Part shown: positions 47,778 to 58,982 of the stretch, one piece after another
Numbering within the stretch: position 1 is the first letter of the stretch
How the letters are laid out: each line of letters opens with the position of its first letter
Origin: Phocoena phocoena
Taxonomy: Eukaryota > Chordata > Mammalia > Artiodactyla > Phocoenidae
Assembly (NCBI RefSeq): GCF_963924675.1
Contig: NC_089220.1
Span: forward strand, 49,982,639-50,046,638
DNA length: 64,000 bases
Direction of reading: 5' to 3'
Made by a program: the position numbers and the translations under genes
Notes under the pieces: model-generated
Told to the model about the DNA's origin: nothing
Seen by the model: the letters and a program-made list of their open reading frames with translations, nothing else
Database searches by the model: none

Positions 47778-47817
47778 CTAAGCTCTGATCTTTTTTTTTT
47801 TTCTAAGCTCTGATCTT
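47778..47817 (-). mobile_element. Bare poly(T) insertion with 15-bp duplication
   Basis: The direct repeat 'ctaagctctgatctt' occurs at 47778-47792 and 47803-47817 with only about ten T between. This is the signature of target-primed reverse transcription that copied nothing but a poly(A) tail, or of an element reduced to its tail. Slippage duplication is a weaker alternative. Confidence 0.7.
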
Positions 47818-48487
47818 GATGAGCATAGAAGTTCCTCTGCCCCCTCATTATTGGTAGAAAACGTCCCAAATAAACTTACACCAGGTCATTTTATCATTAT
47901 CATGATGATTATTGTCAGTAAACACTTATTAGGCATCCAGTTGCCAGCACTATCCGACTTCCCTGAATCATTACTTGGTGAACATATCCACGGGCATTGC
48001 TTCATCACTGTTCTGGACTTACACTCTTTGCAATTTCTATATAGATATGTGCTGCTTTTGACACAAGCTTTCCTTGTAAGTAGACACTAAAATACAGGCT
48101 TATAATTAGCTCTCTAGGGAGGCAAAAGTGTGTGGTAGAGCAGAGCTTAGCAGGAGAGAAGCCAAGGCAGGTATTGAAGAAACACAGCACGGAAGATGCA
48201 TAGTACAAAGGTTATTTGAAGTGTGGGCAATACCACTAAAGTAGGGGAAGAAAACAGAGTCCTATCACTGCAGACTTTTCTAGTTATTATTTCCACACAT
48301 ATTAGCACGTGGTTCTGAAAGTGTACTTGTGCTTTATCCAACCCCATCCAATCTTGGAAACCTACAGTGGGCTGGAATGTAAGACACATAATCCTGGACA
48401 GACCACAGCTCCATGTGGGCAGCATTGTGTCTAATCAAGCCCATGTCTCCAGTCCTGGGGCAAACACCTTGCCCCATGATGGGCTCT
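47818..48487. other. Unique non-coding sequence
   Basis: I see no gene or clear repeat in this stretch. Confidence 0.4.
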
Positions 48488-48502
48488 CAGTTCCTGTTTC
48501 TT

Positions 48503-48632
48503 TTTTTGTTTTCTTTTTCTTTTCTTTCCTTATCTTCTTTCCTTCCTCCCTTCCTTCCTTCTTTCCTCCCTCCCTCTCCCTCTCCTTCCCCTCCTCCCTC
48601 CCTCTTCCTTCCTTCCTTCCTTCCTTTCCTTC
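48503..48632 (-). repeat. Degenerate poly(A) tail expanded to GGAA/GAAA repeats
   Basis: On the minus strand this is an almost pure purine tract, A-rich next to the outer duplication and GGAA/GGGA-rich nearer the pseudogene. It begins about 14 bases after the retrocopy's AATAAA, so it derives from the CTSZ mRNA tail by mutation and slippage. Arg/Lys/Glu-rich frames across it are artefacts. Confidence 0.85.
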
Positions 48633-49181
48633 TTGAAGTGTGTATTTTATTCATCCCTTGGCATCTTGAAATTGCCATCTCCCCCCACTACCCCACCATT
48701 GATTTCAAGGTGACAAAGGAACTGGTGATAAGTCTGAAATGTTTTACCTCTTAAATACATCACAAACCATAGCTGCCAAATCATCTATTGAAGAAAACGT
48801 AGGTCACATCATTCACTGTCTGGTGATCACTCTTCTCCAGGTAGATGGTTCGCTGCCATCATCATGACAGGAAGCAGTCCTGTGCAGGTGCTAAGTCGCC
48901 CCCCTCAGACTCTCCCCTGGGATCGCTCTTTCAGCCCATGAGGCATTTTGACGGGTGTCTCTCCTCCGTGCTCAGTGCCGTTACCAGGCGTCAGATACTT
49001 GAACATCAACCCCCAGTTCTTTCGAACCATGGCAGTACCAACCCAGTGCCCATGATGATGGGATCCCCTCTGGTTACGGCTCATGAGATCATTTCTTTAA
49101 GAACTGCTCGTTGGAGACGTCTGCCTTAAACGGTGGGGTTCCCAAATGTGCAGTTCTCCTCAATAGCAAGGTTGTAATCGG

Positions 49182-49379
49182 CACCCTTCCCATCTTTTGG
49201 CCTCTCCCGTTGCGGAGCACAGGATCCGGACGCGCAGGCCCAGCGGCCATGGCTCACGGGCCCAGCCGCTCCGTGGTATGTGGGATCTTCCCGGACCGGG
49301 GCACAAACCCGCGTCCCCTGCATCGGCAGGCGGACTTTCAACCACTGCGCCACCAGGGAAGCCCACCCTTCCCATCTTT
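49182..49379 (-). mobile_element. CHR-type SINE inside the CTSZ pseudogene, tail-truncated
   Basis: The insert (49198-49363) runs from 'ggcctctcccgttgcggagc' to 'ccaccagggaagcc' and lacks the poly(T) and the last 30 or so bases of the usual 3' end. The exact 16-bp duplication 'cacccttcccatcttt' at 49182-49197 and 49364-49379 proves an insertion event. It splits the codons of the 'KDGKG' region and postdates the retrocopy. Confidence 0.97.
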
Positions 49380-50199
49380 GTAGGTGCTGGTCACTGTCCT
49401 CATCCAGCCTTGCTCGCCCCATGAATTCCGGACAAGTCAGTACTCCATCCCATCGCTGACGCCCCACCCGGCCACGGAAATGATGTGGTTTATGTAGGCC
49501 TTGTCATGGTATTCAGCATAGATGCCTCCAGTGTAGTTAGACCTCTTTTCTGTTGCCATCGTACCGCCTCTGATGGGACCGTTTGTGTAGATTTCCACCA
49601 TCACCTTTTCCCTCCCGGAGACCAAGCCATAGTCGCCAACTTTCCAAAGGGTGTAGTTCTGGATGACACGGCGCTCTTTGAATTCGGTGCAGGTTCCGCA
49701 CTGGTTAAACTTGTCACACTCTTGGTCCTTGGCCTGGTCGTTGTTGAGGGCCTCGTCGGGGATGCGGAGCAGGCGGGCGTGCTCCCACCCCTGCAGGTGG
49801 TCGCCCGCCTCCCAGGAGCCGGCGTTGCCGCCGTCGATGATGTGCTGAAGGCCACGCCCCCTTGCGCTTGTTGGGGCTCCGGTCGGCCATGGCGCTGGTG
49901 CCGCCGTCCTGGGGGATGTGCTGCCTCCTGGTGACCCTGGCGTAGTTGACCCCATCCGCGTTGCGCCAGTCCCAGCTCTTGGGCACATCCGATGGGGACA
50001 GATACTCACGAGGCCGGGGGTGTGTCTTGCGCCCCGACTGGGTGAGCTGTTTCCCGCGCAGGGGCTGACAGCCCGGGCGGAAGTGGAAGCCGGCTTGCGC
50101 CGCTCCACCAACAGCAAGAGCAGGCAGAGCGGCGGCGGCGGCCTTAACGACGCCATGGTCCCCGCGCCGGTGCGATCGGACCCCCAGTTCTTGTTTCTT

Positions 50200-52189
50200 G
50201 AATCACATCCTTCCAGAACTCCCCATTTGTTACTTTCTTAGCCATTTGACATCTAAATCTAAGACTAGAAGTGAACTCTAAACCCTCATGTCTCTAAATT
50301 TCAAGCGCCCTGCCGTGGTACATAGAACCAGCCTCGATGCAGGAGTAGAAAGGATGCTCGTCGACTTCTGCTGTGCCTGGTCTAAGCTTGGCTTACCTCA
50401 GATAGAGTTCTGGCTGCCTTATTTTCTAAAGGTTCCTGCCTTTCCTGAGAACTCAGAGAGGTAACATCCACACCAGGACTTAGGCACTGGGCCCTACCAC
50501 TGTCCACCCTTTGTAACTATTTTTCTCATTTTGTACCAACTCTTCTTGCTACTCTCCTTCATGTATTTGGAAACTGTCTCTCGCCAGTTTCACTCAGATG
50601 ACCTACTAAACTGTTTTCTCTGCTCAGGTTATTAAAATAGAAGTTACAATGGACTTGAGTCTTGGTTAAGCTTTAAGTTTGCTGCCATCCGTTAACAATC
50701 TACGCTGGTCTAAGTAATGAACACAGATGTGCCCCTGGAGTAGCTAAAGGCTATGCCGAGAAAATAATATGCTCTCCAGGAGCATGTCTTCTTCCCCTAA
50801 AATGCATGAGGTTGTGTCTGCACCAAAGATAGAGCAAGGTTTTCAGGGCACAGATCTAATGGGGAGGATGACATTCAGTAAAACTGCCTTTAGCGCAAAC
50901 TCACAATTCTATCCAGTTCTCCTCACACCTTGTTTCCTCATAAAATTAGGCAAATATTAATAGCCGCAGAATTTTGGTAATTACACAGTGTTTCATACTG
51001 CATCGTATAACAGTATGATTTCCAAGTCAGCCTGAGTACACTATTGTATTCCCTGCAGAACCCCAGAGCATAAGGGAGGATCCATATGATTCCCAGGTGT
51101 CAAGCAAGTGACAATCTGCCTGGCTCTGCTCTGGAAGGGCTCTTTTGTAAAATCAGTAAATAAACTAGAAAGTATAGAATTCTATATTTACGATAGTGAA
51201 GTATAGAATATACTATACCTTTGTATAGTATACTATAGAATTTTGGTAACTATAGAATACGCAAAGATAAAATTCAAAAGCTGCTAAAACCTGCTCAGAG
51301 GATGTTAAAGTACAGAAAAACAAGTCAACGGCTTTTATATGATGAAGAAATCGCTGCGTTCATTATTGATTCCCTCTTCCAAAAACAAAAGCCACATTTC
51401 TAAGTTCAGTGGCAGGAGAGAAAAAACTCATCTCTTCCTGTCATTCCCAGAAGTAGTGCTGGAGAAAATATAACCACCCAGGCGTGTCATTACTACACTG
51501 AGAAGGGTATTATTACACTGAGAAGGGTACACCCACAGGTGAAGCGGATCCCCAGCCGGGTGTAAGAGGTAATGAGCAGAGCTCTAGTTTGTAGGGAAGC
51601 ATAAATCACAGAACCGTTGTACTTCAGAAACTGCTACATTGTAACCAAAGAGCCGATAATTATGTCAATGAACATTCTGCCTTCTCTTTACTATACTCAT
51701 CTGTTTGCTTACAAAACTAAAACTTACAGATGTTCTTCCCAAAGGCCATATATTTCTGAAAAATGCAGAAAGTTTGACTAAAAAGAGAATACTAGTTTGA
51801 AGGAAGCATTTTATTTTCATAATGTTTTTGTTAACATGTGTTCATTATCTTTATATGAAATGGGTTATTCAGTTAATTATTTTTATAAAATTAAAATACC
51901 ATATGTAAGAGGGAAAGTGCAGTTAAGAAAGCAAAACTGCAAATTGTGGTAAAAGTAGCTGGTGGTGATGGTAAATTTTAGCCCACTAGAAAAGGGGGTC
52001 TTTTGACCCCCTCTCAGCCAGCCTTTATCAGGCACTCTATGTGCCAAACAGACACCATGCCAGATGCTTTAGGAATACAGGAAGGCAGTATAACAAATGG
52101 TCTATGCCCTCAAGGCATTTTTAGTTTAATTGGAATGAACAGTGGTATGTAGATATAGATACAAAAATCAACAATTCTAGGACATGAGC
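50200..52189. other. Unique non-coding sequence with an AT-rich hairpin cluster
   Basis: No gene recognised. At 51165-51262 the motif 'tatagaat' recurs four times, with an inverted repeat (51209-51218 pairing with 51223-51232, 4-base loop). A perfect-to-near-perfect 20-bp tandem pair lies at 51489-51528. Confidence 0.45.
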
Positions 52190-53010
52190 TGTGCAGTGGT
52201 TAAAAGTACAGACCTGGAACCAGGTCACCTCAGTTTGAATCCCAGCTCTACCACTCAAGGCCAGGATTAGAGTGATACACCTTGGGCACAAAATTTACAA
52301 GGGTGCCAAAAACTTGGTGATCGAGATAAATAATATTTTAAAAAATCAAAATTAATACAAAATAGCAAAAGTTTAAATACAGATAGGCTCCAACAATCCT
52401 GTGTCAAGTTATAGTGGAGTCCAAAGCAAAAGAAAAAAATGTGTGTCCCTACATAGATGTTTCATTGTTTTTTTTTTTTTTTTTTTTTTTTTGTGGTGCA
52501 CGGGCCTCTCACTGCTGTGGCCTCTCCCATTGAAGAGCACAGGCTGCGAAAGCGCAGGCCCAGTGGCCATAGCTTACGGGTCCAGCTGCTCCGCGGCATG
52601 TGGGATCCTCCCGGACCGGGGCACGAACCCGCGTCCCCTGCATTGGCAGGCAGACTCTCAACCACTGCGCCACCAGGGAAGCCCTCATTGTATTTTTTAA
52701 CTGTTATTTTTTTTCTGGGACATTGATGTGGTTGAGGAAATATTGAAAATGAAAAAGTAGGTGTATTAAAAATCACATTCAGTTTCAATATTTTATTTTT
52801 ACTCAAAATAGAATTTATTCTGATTTTACTTTCCTGGCTTTCGAGGAAGCAAACTCATCACTTACTAGCTTTGTAAACCTGAGTTTCTTAACCTCTCTGT
52901 GTCTTAGTTTCATCCTCTATAAAAATGGTAGGGCAAACAGTGCCACCTCACAGGGTTGTTGTGAAGGTTGAAAGAGTTATTACGTTTTAAGCACTTAGAA
53001 CAGCACGCTG
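52190..53010 (+). repeat. MIR split by a later repeat and SINE
   Basis: The MIR starts at 52190-52258 ('gtgcagtggttaaaagtaca', 'ttgaatcccagctctaccac') and resumes at about 52850 ('atcacttactagctttgtaa', 'acctctctgtgtcttagttt', 'agcacttagaacagcacg'). The middle (52259-52848) is an A/T-rich repeat starting 'aaggccaggattagagtgat', whose family I cannot name. It is itself interrupted by a CHR SINE. Confidence 0.75.
52462..52691 (-). mobile_element. CHR-type SINE, short subtype, antisense
   Basis: A T run to 52492, then 'gtggtgcacgggcctctcac', ending 'ccaccagggaagccc'. The 7-bp duplication 'tcattgt' is at 52462-52468 and 52685-52691. Some positions are more diverged than in other short-subtype copies ('ttgaagagcacaggctgcga'). 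Confidence 0.93.
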
Positions 53011-53772
53011 TCCAAATTCTCTCCAAGGTACACCTTTGTTATCACTGTATCTTTATTATATAGACAATGACAGTTTTAGAAGATCAGAGATAAGAGATCA
53101 GCTCTAGCTGAGACGATTGGTCACTCATTATCTGATCTATCACTGCACAGGAACATATGCTCCATGGGGGCTTGCTCACCACCTTATACTTGGGTCCACG
53201 ATAGGCACTTGATACATATTGTTTCACTGGACAGATGACAATCAGAAAGTTCTTTACAAAGAAGATGGAATTTGAGTGGTTGGCCTTCATTAAATGATAG
53301 GAATAAAATTGCAGGTGATGAGGGAAGGTATGATGATATTAAGTGTGCTGAGTTTGAGTTACTAGCAATATATGCAACTGGAAATATCCACCAGTCATAT
53401 GGAAATGTGAGGTTAGCACCTGGAAGAAAGAACCAAAGTGTAAAGTTGGGCATGATTCACATGGTTGTGATAGGAGCATCACATGAGTAGATGCCCTCTC
53501 TAGAGGAGCAGGTGTGTACAGGGCATAGCAAAGAGCAAAGGACCAAGATGTGGAGACAATGACTGGATGAGTCTGACGAGGAGCTGGGGAAGACATCTTA
53601 GAATTCAGGATGACTCTCAAGAAGTAGGAGCCTCCACATCGTATAACATCTCCCTGACTCCTAACACATCTCTGAAATAAGTGAAAATGATCTGGATTAG
53701 ATCCTTAAAGGTGCTCGCTAAAAATTATTTTGTGTCTTCCAAAAGCTGATGAAAGTTCAAATGAAACATTTA
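53011..53772. other. Unique non-coding sequence
   Basis: I see no gene or firm repeat here. Confidence 0.4.
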
Positions 53773-53899
53773 GCAGTTAAGAGCCTAGGGAATTCCCTGG
53801 CAGTCCATGGGTTAGGACTCCGTGCTCTCACTGCTGGGGGCCCAGGTTCAATCCCTGATTGGGGAACTAAAATTGAGGCCAAAACTAAAAGGCAGTTAA
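53773..53899 (+). mobile_element. Short tRNA-derived SINE, CHR-1-like
   Basis: The element (about 53785-53891) reads 'agggaattccctggcagtcc', with the B box 'ggttcaatccc' near 53845 and 'tggggaactaaaattgaggc', then a brief A-rich tail. It is close to the tRNA-related unit alone. A likely duplication 'gcagttaa' lies at 53773-53780 and 53892-53899. Confidence 0.85.
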
Positions 53900-54089
53900 T
53901 AGAGCATTGTTAACATCATATATTTACTTCTAACTACATTCCAGAAAACATATTTACAAGCCATTTATTAGCTCATGGGGGATAAGCTGGCATGATATAC
54001 ACTGCTGGTCACCCGACTAAACCTATCCCTTCCTCTCTTGAGAAAACCCAAATTTGGTCCCCATGGCCAGGTGCCACGGAAAGGGCACC
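53900..54089. other. Unique non-coding sequence
   Basis: No feature recognised in this short stretch. Confidence 0.4.
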
Positions 54090-54490
54090 ATGGTCAAGCC
54101 CTGAGGCGGTGTTCTCGATTCAATTCTAGCCAGTGAGACATGAGAAAAAATCTGCTGGGTAGGGGCATAGTTCTGGGAGAAATTCTCTTGCTAATAAGGA
54201 GTGACAGGCAAGAAGTAACCATTCCTTCCCTCTGACTCTGGAAATCCTGCTGGGATTCAGTGCTTAGAAGTGCTTCAGCTGTCTTGGGACCATAAAGGAG
54301 GAGCCGATGCCTAGAGGGTGGCAGAGAGGGAAGTTGGTTAGAACCTAGGTCTACCATGATGTCACTGAGCCACTGGATTAACCAATTCTAGAACCAACCC
54401 ATCTCTGGCCTTTTAAATGGAACAATAAATCCCCCTATTGTTTAAGCCCATTTGCATCAGAGTTTCTGTGACTCAAAGTCAATCATGGTT
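54090..54490 (+). repeat. Old interspersed repeat, family 2 (sense copy)
   Basis: Blocks 'gatgtcactgagccactgga', 'ccaacccatctctggccttt', 'aacaataaatccccctattg' and 'tttaagcccatttgcatcag' are the sense version of the repeat at 21955-22430 and 35018-35565. The AATAAA and the terminal wording suggest an LTR-like or retroposon end. Confidence 0.55.
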
Positions 54491-56129
54491 ATGGGTTTAA
54501 GAAGACCTGACCTTCCCTCATCTAGTGATTCATCATTTTTACCAGAATCCAGTTTTCACATGTGTGGGATGAATTAGACCTGTAAATTCCCAAAATGTGG
54601 ATCCTTTGCTTCTTGGAATCAGCATCTATAATGAATAAAAGATTTTAGCATATGCTTGTTTTAAATGTATCAGTAAATTACTAGGCTCACACACCAACAG
54701 AGATACCTCACCTAAGCTGCCTTGCCACTCAAGATTGGAGACTATAATAATAAGTGGACTCTATTCAGAGAAGCAGCTGGGACAAGGGGCTCAGTAAGAA
54801 GCTTGATTGTGGATTACATGCTCTTTCATTTGTTACACAAATATTTGTTTCCAGCTGCAGTAGAAGTCCCATATTAATTAGAGCTAGAATTGCTGACTTG
54901 ATTTACAGAATGTAGACAAGAAATACTCCTCATTCCTTACTCTAAAAAGTTAGAGGGGTAAAGGAGGGAGTGACATTATTCATACCAGAATAGATTAGAG
55001 ATGAGGTTGCATCACTCATGAAACTTTAAGGAATCAAAGAAGATAGTGACACCAAATACAAAGCCAATTAACCCTTCTATTTGGCAGCTGATAGCATTTC
55101 AGCACTTCCGTTTTCTTTTTCCCCTCATTAATTTTAAATGCTATTGACAAGACTTTTCTTTAACCTATTAATTTGTTTTTATTCCCCTCCCACCCCATGC
55201 AATGACTCCTCTCTCCCTTCTACCATTTGAGCAAAGGATGCTTGTGGCAGAGCATAAGGCACAAGTTGCCTGCAATATATTTTCCTTCTTTTGTTTTCAA
55301 AAGCTTAAGCCATTGATTAATTTGTGGGGTGCGTGTATGGTAGGGGGGTTGGGGGGACCTGTAAGGGAAACATGAAGAAAGTGGAATGTTCGTCAAACTA
55401 AAAGATTCCAGGAGACAGGAGGCGAGGACAGAGGTCTATGGGCCCCTCACGCATCAGGGCCCAGAGCCATCTCCATAATAGTGCCCTAAGGAGGTGACCA
55501 AATGTTCAAATGCTCAGCTTTATAATACACCTAAAGAGATAGAACTCTAGGCAGTAGCCTTGCCAAAGGTCCCCAGGCTTCAAGTGCCACAGGGGTAAAA
55601 AACAGAGCCAGTAGGTTTGAAGGGACTGTACTTGCCAGGGCAGTGGGTGTCTCAGAGGACACCAATACAGTCCAGGGACTGAAGACCAGAGGGCCTTCCC
55701 CTGTATCTTGGCACTATGAGACCCGGGGCTTCCAAACAACCCTTGGGGTGAGGAGGCTCTGGGGGGCAGTCAGGTATGCCTGTGGGTACATTTCCTTTTT
55801 GCTGTGTAGGAAAAGGTGAGGTTGAAATTAAGTTGATTTAAATACATGAAAAAACTCAGTATCCCTTGCCACCTAGGTGTGCGGCCTGGGAGTCACACCT
55901 GCAAACATTGACTATTTAGGGCCCTTACTCAGTGAAATTCCTCTCTACATTAAGTTAGTTGTGTCCACTTTGGTAACATGCCAGAAACCCTTGACTCTAG
56001 ACTTGTCTTAAAATCTCTAAGTACAGCGGCTCTCACGTGGAGGGGCACAGCACACGTGGTGCCAGACCATTCTAGGTAGAGACCAACTAGCAGCACCAGA
56101 AACACCTCTTTGCATTTGAGGACCGGAAC
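54491..56129. other. Unique non-coding sequence
   Basis: I see no gene or clear repeat. A/T-rich stretches such as 55120-55180 could be conserved non-coding DNA, but this cannot be judged here. Confidence 0.4.
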
Positions 56130-56390
56130 ATCAGATGGCCCGATCTAATGCTTGATTGCAAGCAACAGAAGACAGCCGTGCTCACTTTTTCTCAGCTGGA
56201 GTGTATTGGGAGGATATTGAAGAGGTCATAAGATGAATGGGAGGGCTGGAGGCCAAGGCTCAGGAAACGGGCTGGACACCAAGAGAGGATGGGCAGTAGG
56301 GACCACAGCCAAGGTCATGCCACAGGACTGTCTGCCCCTGTTAGTACTCCACTGTTGCCCACAGCACAACATCATCGCCACAAGTGGTTT
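56130..56390. repeat. Possible old repeat related to family 1
   Basis: 'gcttgattgcaagcaacaga' and 'gagtgtattgggaggatatt' resemble the start of family-1 type repeats ('gcaagcaacagaa' followed by an 'aatttattgg' block). Diverged, so the call is tentative. Confidence 0.35.
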
Positions 56391-57174
56391 CTGAACAATC
56401 TTTGAATCTTTGCTTCACTCCCTTGATATTCAATGTCCCAGAGAGAAGGGTCTGACTGGCTGAGACTGGTTCCTACCCTGAATGTCTGGGGTAGGGAGGG
56501 GGGATCACTCTTGATACAGGGTGGAGCACTACACCTTGACACACAATGTGGCATTGCCTCCAGATGGAAAGGGAGATGCTGAGCAGAAAACAAACTAGCC
56601 CATGGTCCACTACATTCCCAGCCACTTAGGGAGAACAAAAGGGTGTTAAAGTTTTGTAAGCTCTGGCTTTAAATGAGCTACCTTGGAAATATATTTGCCT
56701 TATTTCCTGGAATCTAGCCCTGTAAAAGCTTTACGCAGGCTCGTAATTTCACTCCCAGATCAACTTGCAACCCATGACCCTGATTGCTGCCCAGTACTTG
56801 GCCCTGGATCGCTTCTCCTGTTGATTTTAGATTACTATAGCAATTCCTCGGCTCAGGGACAGAGAGACCTGCCAAGCACCCACATTCAGAACAACATTTT
56901 CACTTTATCTCTCCCCTCTTACCTCTACCCTAATGCACATGAGTCCTGTTGGCTACCTGGTAAAGTTAAGAGGGAGGATAAGCTTAAGGACTATAGAATT
57001 AGAAAGTATTTTCATCTCCCTACTTAGAAGCAGAACTAAATTCTCAGAAAAATAGGAACATGGCCTGTTTTTTAGGCTCTTCAGAGTCAGGAAAACAGTA
57101 TCCTCGATACATCCAACAGTAAATAAGACACTAACTGTGTTTGAAGATTCAGGAGAAAACAGAAAACACTTGAT
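56391..57174. other. Unique non-coding sequence
   Basis: I see no gene. The 114-residue plus-strand frame at 56683-57027 has no recognisable domain. Confidence 0.4.
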
Positions 57175-57446
57175 AAAAACGGGAAGGAAGGGAGGGGAGG
57201 GATAAATTAGGAGGTTGGGATTAACATATACACACTACTATATATAAAATAGGTAACCAACAAGGACCCACTGTATAGTACGAGGAACTATACTCAATAT
57301 TTTGTAACAAATCTATAAGGGAAGAGAGTCTGAAGAAGAATATATATTTATAACTGAATTGCTGTGCTGTACACCTGAAACTAACACCATATTGTAAAGC
57401 AACTCTACTTCAATTTAAAAAACAAAACAAAAAAACAGGAAGGAAG
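57175..57446 (+). mobile_element. 5'-truncated L1 3' end, sense
   Basis: The insert (57191-57430) contains 'gaccctactgta'-type wording ('aaggacccactgtatagtac'), 'gctgtacacctgaaactaac' and 'agcaactctacttcaattta', then an A-rich tail. It is the sense version of the L1 3' end at 45973-46152. A 16-bp duplication 'aaaaac(g/a)ggaaggaag' lies at 57175-57190 and 57431-57446. Confidence 0.93.
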
Positions 57447-58982
57447 ATGCACACACACAGGAGGAAGAGTCTGTCCAAAGGGTCACGACAATGGCTGGGG
57501 ACATAGCGTCCCCACATCTATGATTGCTCCTGGCTGCTTCGCCAGCTTTGGGCCGGCGGACATAGTGAGCAGACAAAGCCTCTGTTAGAGGTCAAGACCT
57601 CTCTCACATCTGTCAGCGCTGGAGGGCAAAAGCCTCGGGATCTGTGTCTGACCAAAGAATCTCCTTTTTTCAACCTGTTTTCAAGAGGTTCATTATGATG
57701 TGAGAGGGGAACACACCCTCTGGAAAGGGAAAAATTAAGTGAGGTCTAAGGGCACTGTTCAAAACTACAGCTACGCTACACACCTACAGTGAGCACTACA
57801 AAGTCTTAGAAAGTATTTATAAGCCGTGAATACCAATGCTTAACAGATGCTAATTCATTGATTTTCTTTTAAAAAGAAAAGCTGGGAAATTTTAAGTGAA
57901 GGCAAAATCTTTCCAATGCTTCCTGTTCTAATTTTCCTTAACTTTTTCACTCGGTTCACTCTGTATGTGAGGGTCTTGTGTTGTCGGTTGGGCTGAAGGG
58001 AGGGCTAAGTCACCCCAGACTGTGCTTCCCTCCACCTTCCCCAACCTGTGTGTAACTGAGTGTGCCTGTTAGCAGGGCCTTGAGAGCCACAGCACCAGTG
58101 GCCCCAAAGTTGCCCACTGGCCAACAATGAACAGGTTCTAGCCAGCCCTCCCTCAGGTTTGGACAGCTGCTTTGTACCTAGCCCTGAGGTGGGGTGGGAA
58201 GTCCGGACAAGATGAGGCAAGCTTTTGCCGAGTTCTGTGGATGAATGGGGGCAGGGAGCCTGCTCTGGGCTTACTCCACGTTAGGCTCCCAAGCGGGAAA
58301 CCCAGGGCAAATGTAGAGTCCTGAAGGAAAATAGAGCAAGTCTGAAAATTCTAAGGGCTCCACTGAGACACAGAAGCCTGTATGTCCTCCCCGCCCCCTT
58401 TCGTCATGGCTGATCACTCTGCTAAAGGAGATTCTGCCTCATGCAACAGCAAGTATGTTAAAACAGGAGGAAAGTGAAACAATGTGCGGCTGATTTTTCA
58501 TCCCAGGTGAAGCCAAAGTATATAGCAATTATAAATATTATATATATATAAAATATAAATAAAATATCTAATATTGAAGTTCCTCACAGCATTTTCTTAA
58601 ATATGCACTGAAGGTCATGGAATGAGGTTTTTGTGTGACCCACATTTATTTCTTTCCATTTCTTAGCTGTCACACTCATCCCACAATAAAAGGCTTTCTA
58701 GCGTATTATTACTTCAGGAACACTAACGTTTCTCAGGGGACCTTCCTACCCCAAGGAGTTTTTACTCCATCTCCAAAGAAGATAGAACAATCTCAAACAG
58801 TGAGTCAATTTATGGGCTTAGTTAAGATATAAATTACTCGGCCATCAATCAGATCTGCATAGATTTGCTATATTAGACCAAGGTGCACATCTGAGGGCAA
58901 GCCTTCAGCTGGTCAGAAATTCCCAGGGTGAGTTTTACAAGCAGTGCTGGGACCCTCATGCCTCCATGGCTTTTGTTGTAAT
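57447..58982. other. Unique non-coding sequence
   Basis: No gene recognised. A TA-rich run is present at about 58530-58568. Confidence 0.4.

Larger units (their letters stand above)
48488..50199 (-). pseudogene. CTSZ: Processed pseudogene of cathepsin Z
   Basis: Cathepsin Z (X) is a lysosomal papain-family cysteine carboxypeptidase. Minus-strand translation from the ATG at 50154-50156 to the TAA at 49126-49128 gives, in order: a signal peptide-like start, '[12 protein letters not shown]' (shifted frame), '[20 protein letters not shown]', '[16 protein letters not shown]', '[10 protein letters not shown]', '[11 protein letters not shown]' and 'YNLAIEENCTFGNPTV'. There are no introns. Defects: an early frameshift, at least one more near 49830-49880, loss of the segment holding the catalytic Cys (only '[14 protein letters not shown]' remains), a stop replacing Trp just after 'DGMEY', a deletion of about four codons, and a SINE at 49198-49363. 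A 3' UTR with AATAAA (48646-48651) and an A-rich tail end it. The 15-bp duplication 'cagttc(c/t)tgtttctt' lies at 48488-48502 and 50185-50199. Confidence 0.95.

Noticed and set aside
48487..48678. Arg/Lys/Glu/Gly-rich 63-residue frame
   Set aside because: It translates the GGAA/GAAA tract that derives from the retrocopy tail.
49437..50156. 239-residue minus-strand frame that looks like a gene
   Set aside because: It is cathepsin Z sequence, but the first half is in the wrong frame relative to the protein, the catalytic segment is lost and a stop follows. It is part of the processed pseudogene.
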